In this document: positions 1 to 6,687 of the stretch, in pieces
How the letters are laid out: each line of letters starts with the position of its first letter
How positions within the stretch are numbered: position 1 is the first letter of the stretch
NCBI GenBank assembly: GCA_934364765.1
Contig: CAKRMO010000045.1
Coordinates: 1 to 7,969, forward strand
Direction of reading: 5' to 3'
DNA from: an uncultured Bacteroidaceae bacterium
Lineage (GTDB): Bacteria; Bacteroidota; Bacteroidia; Bacteroidales; Bacteroidaceae
DNA: 7,969 nt
Position numbers and translations under genes: made by a program
The notes under the pieces: model-generated
The model's database searches: none
The model's input: the letters and a program-made list of their open reading frames with translations, nothing else
What the model was told of the DNA's origin: nothing

Positions 1-2915
1 TCGCAGTCGTACTGGTCAGCCCAATAGCTCTGGATATAGTTGTAGTCCATAGCCGTAGTATTTTCCACGTATGAAACACTACCGTCGGCAGCAGTTACCT
101 TGTTCACGGAGTTGGGAACGATGAACGGCTTGCGGTCGTTGTAAACAGTCTGCTTTGCGATACCGGTGAAGAACACTGTACCCTTTGTGCGGGTGTACAT
201 CTTACCGCCTACGCGGGCCTCCATGTTAGCCGTAAGGCTGATGTCCTTCCAGCGGAGGGTTGTTCCCCAGCCAAGAGTGTATTTGTGGTTCATGTCGCCA
301 CAATATTCGTATTTGTCGCTCTTTACAGGCAAACCTGTGTTGGAAGCCACAACTACGTGGCCTTCGGGGTCGCGCTCGAGTTTCTGTGCCTTGTACATGC
401 CAAGGGGTTTGCCCTTTACTGCATACAAACCAGTTCCGCCGCTGAAACCGAAGATGGCGATTTCCGAGCCGAGGTCTTTGGGAAGGCTCACAACCTTTGT
501 ACGGTTGAGCGTCCAGTTCAAGTTGAGATCCCACTGCCAGTCGCGTGTCTTGACGGGAGTGCCTTGAATGAGAAGTTCAACACCCTTGTTGGTAATCTCG
601 CCGATGTTCACATAACGGCGTGTGAAGCCCGTACCCGGGTCAAGGTTCATCGCGAGAGTCTGGTTGTTAGTGCTACGGTTATAATAAGCGAAGTCGAACG
701 ACAAGCGGTTGCGGAGGAATGCCATGTTAAGGCCAAGTTCCCACTCTGTGGTCATCTCGGGCTTCAGCTTGTTGTTACCCATAATGTTCGAGAGGGTGAA
801 AGCGTTAATGCCGTTGAGGGGGAAGTTAACCTCGCCCCAGCCGGAGCCGTTGGCTGCTGCCTGTGCGTAAACAGTGTTGGTGGCATACCATTTGGCATCG
901 TTGCCGGTCTTACCCCAGGCTGCGCGGAACTTACCGAACGAGATAATGTCCTTAAGCTCCTTGGGAAGGAGTTCCGTGAATACGAAGCTGCCAGTGAAAC
1001 CGGGATAGAAATATGAGCGGTTGTCCTTGGGAAGGGTTGACGACCAGTCGTTACGGCCAGTGATTGTGAGGTAAACCATATCTTTCCAAGATCCTTCCAC
1101 CTGTCCGTAAAGACCCATAAGGCGCTTGTGGAAGCTGTTGTCCACGACAGTAGGCGTGCTTCCCGAGTTGGCTGTGTTGAACCACGTTGGAACGTCAAGG
1201 CCCGAAACCTCCTGCGAAGCTATTGAAAGTTTCTGCTCGTGGGTGTTGAAACCGAGGATTGCGTTAAGGTTGAAGTCCTCGTTGATGGGCTTCGAGAAGT
1301 TAAGCATGAAGTCCTGCTCCATGAGGCGCTCCTTGCGGTCCATGGTGTAAACCCAACCTGTCTGCTGGCTGATGTCCTTGTTGTTGTCCCAGTTGGGTGT
1401 TCCTGCCCAAAGCACACTCATGTTGGGGATGCCGTTGCGGGTTTTGTGGATTGTGTAGTCCATACCCACGCGGTATGTGAACTTCAGGAAGTCGAAGATG
1501 CTGTAGTCGAACTGGAACTTGCCCCAAAGCTTGTCCATCTCCGCCTTGTCCATATAGTTTTTCAGGATGTAGTAGGGGTTGGTCGCGTTGTAAGGGGTGT
1601 AGTAGTAGCCCGGGGTGTTGAAAGGATCGTTAAGGTCCTTCTGCGCGGTGATGCTAACATCGCGGGGAACGTTGTAGAGCGAGAAAATCGGGGTGAGCCT
1701 CTGGCCGGTTGACACAAAGTTGTTCTTCTGGTAAGAATAGCTCAACGATGACGAGAATGTGAGCTTGTTGTTCACACGGTAGCTGCCGTTCGAGGTGAAC
1801 GTGTATTTGTTGTAAGCGTCAGCGCGTGTGGGATAAACACCGTTGTTGTTGATGTTTGAGAGCGAAACGAAGAAATTGCTCTTGTCGGTTGCGCCGTCAA
1901 ACGAAACGCTGTTGTTGAACATCACGCCAGTGTCGAAGTAGTCGCGGATGTTGTTCTTGATAGGCTTGTAGCTCTTGACGCGCTGCGAGTTGTCGTAAAC
2001 ATATCCGTAAACCCTCTCGAGACCGTCGAAGCGCGGTCCCCAAGAGCCGTTCTCTATCTCAACGTGCTCACCGCTCGCGCCCTGACCGAAACGGTTCTGC
2101 ATCTCAACAAGACGAGACACATTGGAGAACTGGATACCGCCGTTGTAGGTGATGCCGACACCCTTGTCGCGCTTCTTACCCTTCTTGGTGGTAATCATGA
2201 TAACGCCGTTTGCCGCACGCGAGCCGTAGAGGGCGGTAGCCGCAGCACCCTTGAGGACAGTCATCTCTTCAACGTCGTCAGGGTTGATGGCATTCGCGCC
2301 GCTACCGAAGTCCCAGTTGTGGTTAAGCTCATCCTCACTCTGGATTGCCTCATTGCTCATAGGCACACCGTCGATCACATACAGCGGCTGGTTGCTGCCT
2401 GCCAACGACTGGAAACCACGGATGATGACCGAGTTGGTCGATCCCGGGTCGCTGTTGTTGGAGATGGACACACCGGCAATCTTTCCCTGCAGGCCCTGCA
2501 TGATGTTGGCGTTGCGGGTTTCGGTTATCTCATCCGTTTTAACCGCCGTTGCCGAATAACCCAGCGACTTTTCGGAACGCTTGATGCCGAGCGCGGTTAC
2601 AACCACGCCGCCGAGCACCTTGTCGTTGGATTTGAGAGCGACATTCATCACGCCCTTCACCGGGAGCGTCTGCGCCTCCATTCCGATGAACGAGAAGCGT
2701 ATCTGCTTTGCAGACGCGGGGAGGTTTGAAAGCGTGAAGCGACCGTCTCCGTCGGTGTTCACGCCGACTGTTGTTCCGGGCACACTCACGCTCACGCCGA
2801 TCAACGGCTCGCCGTTGTCTGCCGAGGTAACGCGTCCGGTTACGGTCTTGACTTGTGCGTTTACAAGGAGGCACGTGAAGGCTCCCAATAAAAGCATCAT
2901 CAATTTTTTACCCAT
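1..2915 (-). CDS. SusC/RagA-family TonB-linked outer-membrane transporter (partial, C-terminus beyond left edge)
   Basis: Outer-membrane beta-barrel that imports a ligand, often a glycan or peptide, using TonB energy and usually a SusD-type lipoprotein lid. The frame stays open from the ATG at 2915 to the window edge, giving about 971 residues; family members are usually about 1,000 or slightly more, so only a short C-terminal part is missing. Residues 1-20 form a signal peptide (MGKKLMMLLL start, VNA|Q cleavage, no lipobox). Residues 24-95 are the carboxypeptidase-regulatory-like beta-sandwich typical of SusC. A TonB-box-like stretch lies near 100-112 (VVVTALGIKR). The plug follows, with IRGFQSL (165-171), LYVIDGVPM (178-186) and the SusC signature LKGAAATALYGSRAANGV (221-238). 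The rest is barrel, rich in Asn, Tyr and Trp. The start is the first in-frame ATG before the signal peptide. A SusD gene would be expected just off the left edge. The substrate cannot be told from this sequence. Confidence 0.96.
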   Translation of the reverse strand, partial: MGKKLMMLLLGAFTCLLVNAQVKTVTGRVTSADNGEPLIGVSVSVPGTTVGVNTDGDGRFTLSNLPASAKQIRFSFIGMEAQTLPVKGVMNVALKSNDKVLGGVVVTALGIKRSEKSLGYSATAVKTDEITETRNANIMQGLQGKIAGVSISNNSDPGSTNSVIIRGFQSLAGSNQPLYVIDGVPMSNEAIQSEDELNHNWDFGSGANAINPDDVEEMTVLKGAAATALYGSRAANGVIMITTKKGKKRDKGVGITYNGGIQFSNVSRLVEMQNRFGQGASGEHVEIENGSWGPRFDGLERVYGYVYDNSQRVKSYKPIKNNIRDYFDTGVMFNNSVSFDGATDKSNFFVSLSNINNNGVYPTRADAYNKYTFTSNGSYRVNNKLTFSSSLSYSYQKNNFVSTGQRLTPIFSLYNVPRDVSITAQKDLNDPFNTPGYYYTPYNATNPYYILKNYMDKAEMDKLWGKFQFDYSIFDFLKFTYRVGMDYTIHKTRNGIPNMSVLWAGTPNWDNNKDISQQTGWVYTMDRKERLMEQDFMLNFSKPINEDFNLNAILGFNTHEQKLSIASQEVSGLDVPTWFNTANSGSTPTVVDNSFHKRLMGLYGQVEGSWKDMVYLTITGRNDWSSTLPKDNRSYFYPGFTGSFVFTELLPKELKDIISFGKFRAAWGKTGNDAKWYATNTVYAQAAANGSGWGEVNFPLNGINAFTLSNIMGNNKLKPEMTTEWELGLNMAFLRNRLSFDFAYYNRSTNNQTLAMNLDPGTGFTRRYVNIGEITNKGVELLIQGTPVKTRDWQWDLNLNWTLNRTKVVSLPKDLGSEIAIFGFSGGTGLYAVKGKPLGMYKAQKLERDPEGHVVVASNTGLPVKSDKYEYCGDMNHKYTLGWGTTLRWKDISLTANMEARVGGKMYTRTKGTVFFTGIAKQTVYNDRKPFIVPNSVNKVTAADGSVSYVENTTAMDYNYIQSYWADQYDC

Positions 2916-2934
2916 AATCTTACTTTTTAGATTA
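2915..2934 (-). promoter_or_regulatory. Small inverted repeat at the SusC-family start codon
   Basis: Arms TAATCT and AGATTA (6 bp) enclose an 8-base A-rich loop when read as mRNA. The downstream arm ends on the A of the start codon. It is AT-only except for one C/G pair, so it is a weak fold and may be chance. It is listed because A-rich unpaired sequence before the start helps initiation in Bacteroidetes, which rely little on Shine-Dalgarno pairing. Confidence 0.25.
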
Positions 2935-3085
2935 AACTTAGTTTTTGTTATTGTTGTTATATGTATATTCCCTTTTGTGCGCCGCCGTATTTCCGCCGCC
3001 TGTCCGCGTCCGAACCACGACCCGCATACATTATATATTATATAGGCAATTTCAATTTCACCATAGGTTACTTCATATATTTTTG

Positions 3086-3093
3086 CAAAAGTA
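3086..3093 (-). promoter_or_regulatory. Bacteroidetes-type -7 promoter box for the SusC-family gene
   Basis: On the minus strand this reads TACTTTTG, a perfect match to the TAnnTTTG box of Bacteroidetes primary sigma factor promoters. About 18 bp upstream is a weak -33 candidate (TTTTC). Transcription would start near 3079, leaving a leader of about 165 nt before the ATG at 2915. I see no strong hairpin or known riboswitch in that leader. Confidence 0.65.
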
Positions 3094-3172
3094 GGAATTT
3101 CCGTTTACAGTGAAAACGCTACATTATGATATTTTTTGTCGGGCAAATGGGTGTTTTTCTCTCTTTTTTAAC

Positions 3173-3199
3173 AAAACGGCACGACATTGCGCCGTTTTT
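3173..3199. terminator. Candidate bidirectional intrinsic terminator
   Basis: Perfect 8-bp stem AAAACGGC (3173-3180) / GCCGTTTT (3191-3198) with a 10-nt loop. A T run follows on the plus strand, and on the minus strand the stem ends in TTTT followed by more A/T. It sits about 80 bp upstream of the SusC-family -7 box, so on the minus strand it could insulate that promoter from read-through from the right. No plus-strand gene precedes it. Confidence 0.5.
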
Positions 3200-3496
3200 C
3201 CCATTTTTTCGCACCATCCGCCTTTTCTCAAACGTAAACAGGAAACTTAAAAATGACAAAACGACACAATGTTAAAATTTCGGCGGAAATCGCCATATAG
3301 AAACTTTTTTACACGTTCGTTTGAATTTTGCAAGTTCGGGATTGCATTTTTATTATATCCGTATCTTTCAACAGTCTCCCGCAATAAGGCCTCCTGCAAA
3401 GCATGAAAAGGAGAAACACCGCATTGGCAGAAGATAGGTTTTGTCAAAAAAAACTGCTGTTTTTGTGACATTCCCGGAGCTTGGCGATATAAAATA

Positions 3497-3518
3497 CCGG
3501 AAGGTTGCAACTTTTCGG
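3497..3518. repeat. 22-bp palindrome (perfect GTTGCAAC core)
   Basis: All 11 base pairs of the two arms can pair as RNA, two of them as G-U; the central 8 bases GTTGCAAC are a perfect DNA palindrome. There is no loop, so it is more like a protein-binding site or a repeat-element core than a terminator. It lies in the palindrome-rich intergenic block. Confidence 0.5.
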
Positions 3519-3582
3519 GGCGTGCTTGCGGGTTTCACTAAACATTCGGGCGGCAGATGGCGGGGATGCGGAAGCAGTTCAT

Positions 3583-3617
3583 GCGGTGGCGTACAGGGGC
3601 GGTTGCCACCGCCCCTG
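3583..3617. repeat. REP-like GC-rich hairpin with an overlapping alternative stem
   Basis: CAGGGGCGGT (3594-3603) and ACCGCCCCTG (3608-3617) form a perfect 10-bp stem with a TGCC tetraloop. A second stem, GCGGTGGC (3583-3590) with GCCACCGC (3605-3612), is also perfect over 8 bp but reuses bases of the first, so the two folds exclude each other. There is no T run on either strand, so this does not look like an intrinsic terminator. The form resembles repetitive extragenic palindromes. Whether it recurs in the genome cannot be seen from one window. Confidence 0.6.
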
Positions 3618-3677
3618 CAATTGGCGCAAGACGCAAATCCGACCGCCCTTTCCGGAACATCCCGAAAACTACATAGG

Positions 3678-3719
3678 ATGCAGGAAAAACTATGTCCTAT
3701 GCAGGAAAAATTATGTCTG
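3678..3719. repeat. Two tandem 21-bp repeat units
   Basis: Unit 1 is 3678-3698 and unit 2 is 3699-3719, starting ATGCAGGAAAAA in both; 18 of 21 positions agree. Unit 1 is also part of an inverted repeat with the preceding sequence: CATAGGA (3672-3678) pairs with TCCTATG (3695-3701). Because the unit is a multiple of three, frames on both strands show a repeated heptapeptide (for example MQEKLCP), which is a by-product of the repeat. Confidence 0.75.
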
Positions 3720-3750
3720 ATATAATCCAAACTACATCAGACCTTTTTTT
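3715..3750. terminator. Candidate intrinsic terminator downstream of pepP
   Basis: GTCTGAT (3715-3721) pairs with ATCAGAC (3736-3742) over 7 bp with a 14-nt loop. On the plus strand a run of seven T follows (3744-3750). On the minus strand, the direction of pepP, the stem is followed by ATAATTTTT, about 115 nt after the pepP stop codon. The plus-strand version is the better terminator by form, but the only gene reading toward it is pepP on the minus strand. Confidence 0.45.
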
Positions 3751-3857
3751 GCCGCTTACAAGTGCAAGATTTTCAACAACTTACGCAGCCAACCACAAAT
3801 CAATTCAATTGGTTGCGTTTCAGCGTGTTGTGCTATTCCTGCCGTGTTTCGCCAAAA

Positions 3858-5645
3858 TCATTTCGGGACGGGTTTTGTGGCTTCGGCGAGCCACCGCCTT
3901 ACGGAGGCGTCCTTTATAAGCGGCATGAGTCGTTCCCTGACCGTTGCATGATAGTTGTTGAGCCATTCCAGCTCGCCGGCGGTCATAAGCCCGAAGTCTA
4001 TCGGCTTGGTGTCGATTGGGCAAAGGGTGAGCGGCTCGAACTTCAGGAACTTGCCGAACTGCGACTCTCCTGCCGGCACTATGAGCAGCGTGTTTTCGGT
4101 GCGCACGCCAAACTTGCCCTCGCAGTATATCCCCGGTTCGTCGGTAACCGTCATTCCTGCGCGGAGCGGCGCGGGCATATAGTTCATGCGTATCTGGTGA
4201 GGGCCTTCGTGCACGTTCAGGTATGAGCCTACGCCATGCCCTGTGCCGTGTCCGTAGTTCATAAGATGCCTCCACATTGCACAGCGTGCCGTGCAGTCGA
4301 TCTGCGTTCCGCTTGCGCCGTCGGGAAACACGCATTCCGACAGGGCTATGTGGCCTTTCAAAACGAGGGTGTAAACCTTTTTCTCCTCCTCCGTGGGAGT
4401 GCCGAGGGCTATGGTGCGCGTTATGTCGGTTGTTCCGTCGCTGTATTGCGCCCCGGAGTCGATCAAGATGAAACTGCGCCGTTCAAGTTTCACATCGGAA
4501 GCCTTGTCGGCCTCGTAATGCACTATCGCGCCGTGCGCTCCATAGGCGGCTATGGTGGCGAAGCTCAGTCCCCGGTAAAGTTCCTGCCCCGCCCGCAGGG
4601 AGGTGAGCAGCCTGTCCACGCCCATTTCGGTTATGCCCTTTTCCACTTCCCCATTCAGGCGGCTGAGGAACGTAACCATCGCCACGCCGTCGCGCAGCAT
4701 GGCGTTGTGGAAGCCGTCAATCTCCGCCTTGTTCTTTATGGCTTTAAGTTCGCAGGCAACCGAAGGGGCGGCAACACATTCGCCGTCAGCGTAGAGCGAC
4801 AGTACGGCGCAATTCGCCTTGTCGGAAACCATTGTGCGGCGGGCGCGGAGTTCCCTTACGGTTTCGCCCACGCTTTCGTACGGCTGTGTCTCCACCCCTT
4901 CCGCAGCAAGGTATTCCATGACCTCGGGGGAAAGTTTTCCGGGACTGGCAAAGAGGACCGATTGTTTGTTGGAAATCAGAAGATATGAGACGAACACCGG
5001 GTTGCACTCCACATCGCTGCCGCGCAGGTTGAGCGTCCATGCAATCTCGTCGAGGGCGGTGATGAGCATTGCATCACAGCCAGCCCCCTGCGCTCTGGCG
5101 AGCAGCCGCCGTATCTTGCTGCGGCAGCTCTCCCCGGCATATTCCAACGGATGCACCTTGATTTTGCCTTCGGGAAGCGCGGGGCGGTTTTCCCACACCT
5201 CTGCGAACGGGTCGCCGCAAAGGGCGACTGATATTCCCTTGGGCGAAAGCACGTTTTCGAGCGCGCCGCGCATTGCCGGAGTGGCCACGTTGCCGTCAAC
5301 GCCCACCCTGCCCCCACGGGCGAGCGTGGCGGCGAGCCACTGCCCTACCGGCGGCGTTTCGGGAAGCCCATCCTTCATCAGCACAAAGGGCGTGCCTTCG
5401 AGCTGCTGCGCGGCGGCGAGAAAATAGCGCGAGTCGGTCCACAAAGCCGCACTGCCGAGGGTTACGACAGCCGTCCCCGCCGAGCCGCTGAAGCCCGAAA
5501 TCCATTGCCGGCACTGCCAGTGGGCGGGAGTGTACTCGCTCATGTGCGGATCGTTTGAGGGAACTATGAACGCATCGAGGCCGTTTCGCCTCATGTACCC
5601 GCGCAGTTTTTCCACGCGGCGTGTGATGTTGCCGTTTTCTTTCAT
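3858..5645 (-). CDS. pepP: Xaa-Pro aminopeptidase (aminopeptidase P, peptidase family M24B, three-domain type)
   Basis: Dimetal cytoplasmic exopeptidase that removes the N-terminal residue from peptides whose second residue is proline. The 595 residues match the long three-domain form (like human XPNPEP1) rather than the ~440-residue E. coli type. There are two creatinase-like domains (about 10-140 and 165-305), the pita-bread catalytic domain (about 312-530) and a C-terminal extension (about 535-595). The five metal ligands are D396 (LIDSG), D407 (DGTTD), H470 (HGTGHG), E503 (TDEPG) and E517 (RTEN). Their spacing of 11, 63, 33 and 14 is nearly that of the human enzyme. H376 (GAIVHY) and H479 (NVHEGP) fit the conserved active-site histidines. 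There is no signal peptide. The start is fixed by an in-frame TAA three codons upstream. It is transcribed divergently from glsA. It looks intact and functional. Confidence 0.96.
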   Translation of the reverse strand: MKENGNITRRVEKLRGYMRRNGLDAFIVPSNDPHMSEYTPAHWQCRQWISGFSGSAGTAVVTLGSAALWTDSRYFLAAAQQLEGTPFVLMKDGLPETPPVGQWLAATLARGGRVGVDGNVATPAMRGALENVLSPKGISVALCGDPFAEVWENRPALPEGKIKVHPLEYAGESCRSKIRRLLARAQGAGCDAMLITALDEIAWTLNLRGSDVECNPVFVSYLLISNKQSVLFASPGKLSPEVMEYLAAEGVETQPYESVGETVRELRARRTMVSDKANCAVLSLYADGECVAAPSVACELKAIKNKAEIDGFHNAMLRDGVAMVTFLSRLNGEVEKGITEMGVDRLLTSLRAGQELYRGLSFATIAAYGAHGAIVHYEADKASDVKLERRSFILIDSGAQYSDGTTDITRTIALGTPTEEEKKVYTLVLKGHIALSECVFPDGASGTQIDCTARCAMWRHLMNYGHGTGHGVGSYLNVHEGPHQIRMNYMPAPLRAGMTVTDEPGIYCEGKFGVRTENTLLIVPAGESQFGKFLKFEPLTLCPIDTKPIDFGLMTAGELEWLNNYHATVRERLMPLIKDASVRRWLAEATKPVPK

Positions 5646-5699
5646 CTTGCGTTAATTTGCTGACGCTAAGTTACGCTTTTTTATTGTGGCTCACGCTCC

Positions 5700-5739
5700 A
5701 AACGGCAATAATACTTGCCTGCAAGTTGACGAAACGGCA
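5700..5739. promoter_or_regulatory. Symmetric repeat block in the pepP/glsA divergent promoter region (candidate operator)
   Basis: Two identical direct repeats AAACGGCA (5700-5707 and 5732-5739) lie 32 bp apart. Exactly midway is an interrupted palindrome, CTTGC-CT-GCAAG (5714-5725), with 6 bp on each side. The 32-bp period is close to three helical turns, so bound proteins would sit on one face of the DNA. A third copy, on the minus strand at 5630-5637, is inside the pepP coding start. A regulatory role is inference only. Confidence 0.35.
5706..5713 (-). promoter_or_regulatory. Possible -7 promoter box for pepP
   Basis: The minus strand reads TATTATTG, one mismatch from TAnnTTTG, about 60 bp upstream of the pepP start. 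No convincing -33 box is seen. It overlaps one of the AAACGGCA repeats, which would be a suitable place for regulation. Confidence 0.3.
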
Positions 5740-5790
5740 CATAACTGTTAAAATTGCGCGAAAAAGCCCAATGATTATTGAAAAACTTGC

Positions 5791-5798
5791 TAATTTTG
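5791..5798 (+). promoter_or_regulatory. Bacteroidetes-type -7 promoter box for glsA-glsB
   Basis: TAATTTTG matches TAnnTTTG perfectly. It lies only 19 bp before the glsA ATG, so the predicted 5' leader is very short (about 12-15 nt). No clear TTTG -33 box is present at the usual distance. Confidence 0.55.
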
Positions 5799-5817
5799 TC
5801 GCGCAATAAAAAGAATC

Positions 5818-6648
5818 ATGCCTAACTCTGACGAAAATAAAAAGCCAATTGACGTAAGAAAGGTTCTCGAGTCGAAAATGGGCGGCAAAGTCCGTTTTGT
5901 GCCGAAGTGCGTGCTGAACTGGCTGCGCAAAATCCTGCACGAGGACGAGATAAACGAGTATCTGGAAAGCGTGAAGGACATCAAGGGGGCGAAATGGCTT
6001 GACGCCACGCGCAAATATCTTGACATGCGCATAACGATTGAGGGGGAGGAGAATTTCCCGCCGGCGGAAAACGGGCCATACACCTTTGTGTGCAACCACC
6101 CGCTCGGAGGCCCCGACGGCATAGGCATAGGCGCGGTGCTCGCGGAGCATTACGGGGAGAAACTCAAGTATCTTGTGAACGACTTCCTGCTGTTCCTCCC
6201 GGGGCTGAAGCCGCTTTGCATCCCCATAAACAAGACCGGGGGGCAGAGCCGCAACCTTCCGCAGCTCGTCAAGGAGGGCTTTGAAAGCGACGACAACATA
6301 TTCATGTTCCCCGCCGGGCTTTGCTCGCGCCGCCACGGCGGAGTGATCCACGACCTTGCGTGGAAAAAGACATTCATCGTGAGGAGCGTGGCGGCGAAGA
6401 GGGACGTGGTGCCGATGCACTTCAGCGGCAGGAACTCCAACCGCTTTTACCGCATCGCCAGGCTTTGCGAGATTTTCCGCTCGCCGGTGAACTTCGCCAT
6501 GCTTTTCCTTGCCGACGAAACCTATCTCAACCGCCACAAGGACTTTGTGCTTAAAGTGGGCAAGCCTATCCCATGGCAGACGTTCGACAAGTCGAAGACG
6601 GCGGCGGAATGGGCGGCGTATGTTGAGAGCATCTGCTACAGCCTGTGA
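5818..6648 (+). CDS. glsA: GlsA: O-acyltransferase of glycine-lipid synthesis (PlsC/LPLAT-like)
   Basis: Membrane-associated acyltransferase of the lysophospholipid acyltransferase superfamily. With glsB beside it, the likely role is to add a second fatty acid to the hydroxyl of N-(3-hydroxyacyl)glycine, giving a glycine lipid, as described for the Bacteroides thetaiotaomicron pair. In the 276 residues, the catalytic motif is NHPLGGPDG at 93-101 with H94 and D100, an H-X5-D spacing rather than the textbook H-X4-D. FPAGLCSRR (164-172) stands in the position of the acceptor-binding PEG/EGTR-type motif, and KPLCIPINKTGGQSRN (131-146) fits the preceding conserved block. There is no signal peptide and no obvious membrane-spanning helix; hydrophobic segments near 117-136 and 223-232 may dip into the membrane. 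It is followed after 39 bp by glsB on the same strand with no terminator between. A general acyl-glycerophosphate acyltransferase is possible but less likely given the neighbour. Confidence 0.82.
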   Translation: MPNSDENKKPIDVRKVLESKMGGKVRFVPKCVLNWLRKILHEDEINEYLESVKDIKGAKWLDATRKYLDMRITIEGEENFPPAENGPYTFVCNHPLGGPDGIGIGAVLAEHYGEKLKYLVNDFLLFLPGLKPLCIPINKTGGQSRNLPQLVKEGFESDDNIFMFPAGLCSRRHGGVIHDLAWKKTFIVRSVAAKRDVVPMHFSGRNSNRFYRIARLCEIFRSPVNFAMLFLADETYLNRHKDFVLKVGKPIPWQTFDKSKTAAEWAAYVESICYSL

Positions 6649-6687
6649 GGCGGGCGGCATATTAATATAAGAATACATAACCGTTAG

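Larger units (their letters stand above)
2916..3857. other. 942-bp gene-free region between the aminopeptidase and the SusC-family gene
   Basis: No reading frame here looks like a real protein. The longest frames (minus 3368-3730, minus 3247-3510, plus 3441-3725, plus 3762-4226) overlap one another on both strands or run into pepP, have low-complexity or Cys/Arg-rich composition, and show no domain I recognise. The region contains, from right to left: downstream sequence of pepP, a hairpin plus T-run (3715-3750), a 21-bp tandem repeat (3678-3719), GC-rich hairpins (3583-3617), a long palindrome (3497-3518), an A/T-rich imperfect hairpin (3443-3469), about 180 bp with nothing I recognise (3260-3440), a hairpin with flanking A and T runs (3173-3199), and the promoter and leader of the SusC-family gene. 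Confidence 0.8.

Noticed and set aside
285..1712. Plus-strand open frames (285-1016, 1239-1712) opposite the SusC-family gene
   Set aside because: The minus-strand frame has an unbroken SusC signature and barrel from 2915 to the edge; the plus-strand frames are antisense shadows without recognisable motifs.
3583..3719. CRISPR array
   Set aside because: Only two adjacent 21-bp units with no spacers between them, and no cas genes in the window.
3247..3730. Possible small proteins in the intergenic region (minus 3247-3510, minus 3368-3730, plus 3441-3725)
   Set aside because: They overlap on both strands, are built on the tandem repeat and palindromes, lack a -7 box at a sensible distance, and have Cys/Arg-rich composition unlike the neighbouring genes.
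3790..3815. Hairpin CAACCA/TGGTTG as a terminator just after pepP
   Set aside because: Only 6 bp with a 14-nt loop and no T run in the pepP direction; the hairpin at 3715-3742 is better placed with flanking T bases.
4236..4988. 250-codon plus-strand frame opposite pepP
   Set aside because: Antisense to the M24 catalytic domain, whose metal ligands are all intact; no domain in the opposite frame.
6659..6668. Perfect 10-bp palindrome ATATTAATAT between glsA and glsB
   Set aside because: All A/T in an AT-rich 39-bp spacer, too short to judge as an operator and with no -7 box nearby; most likely chance.
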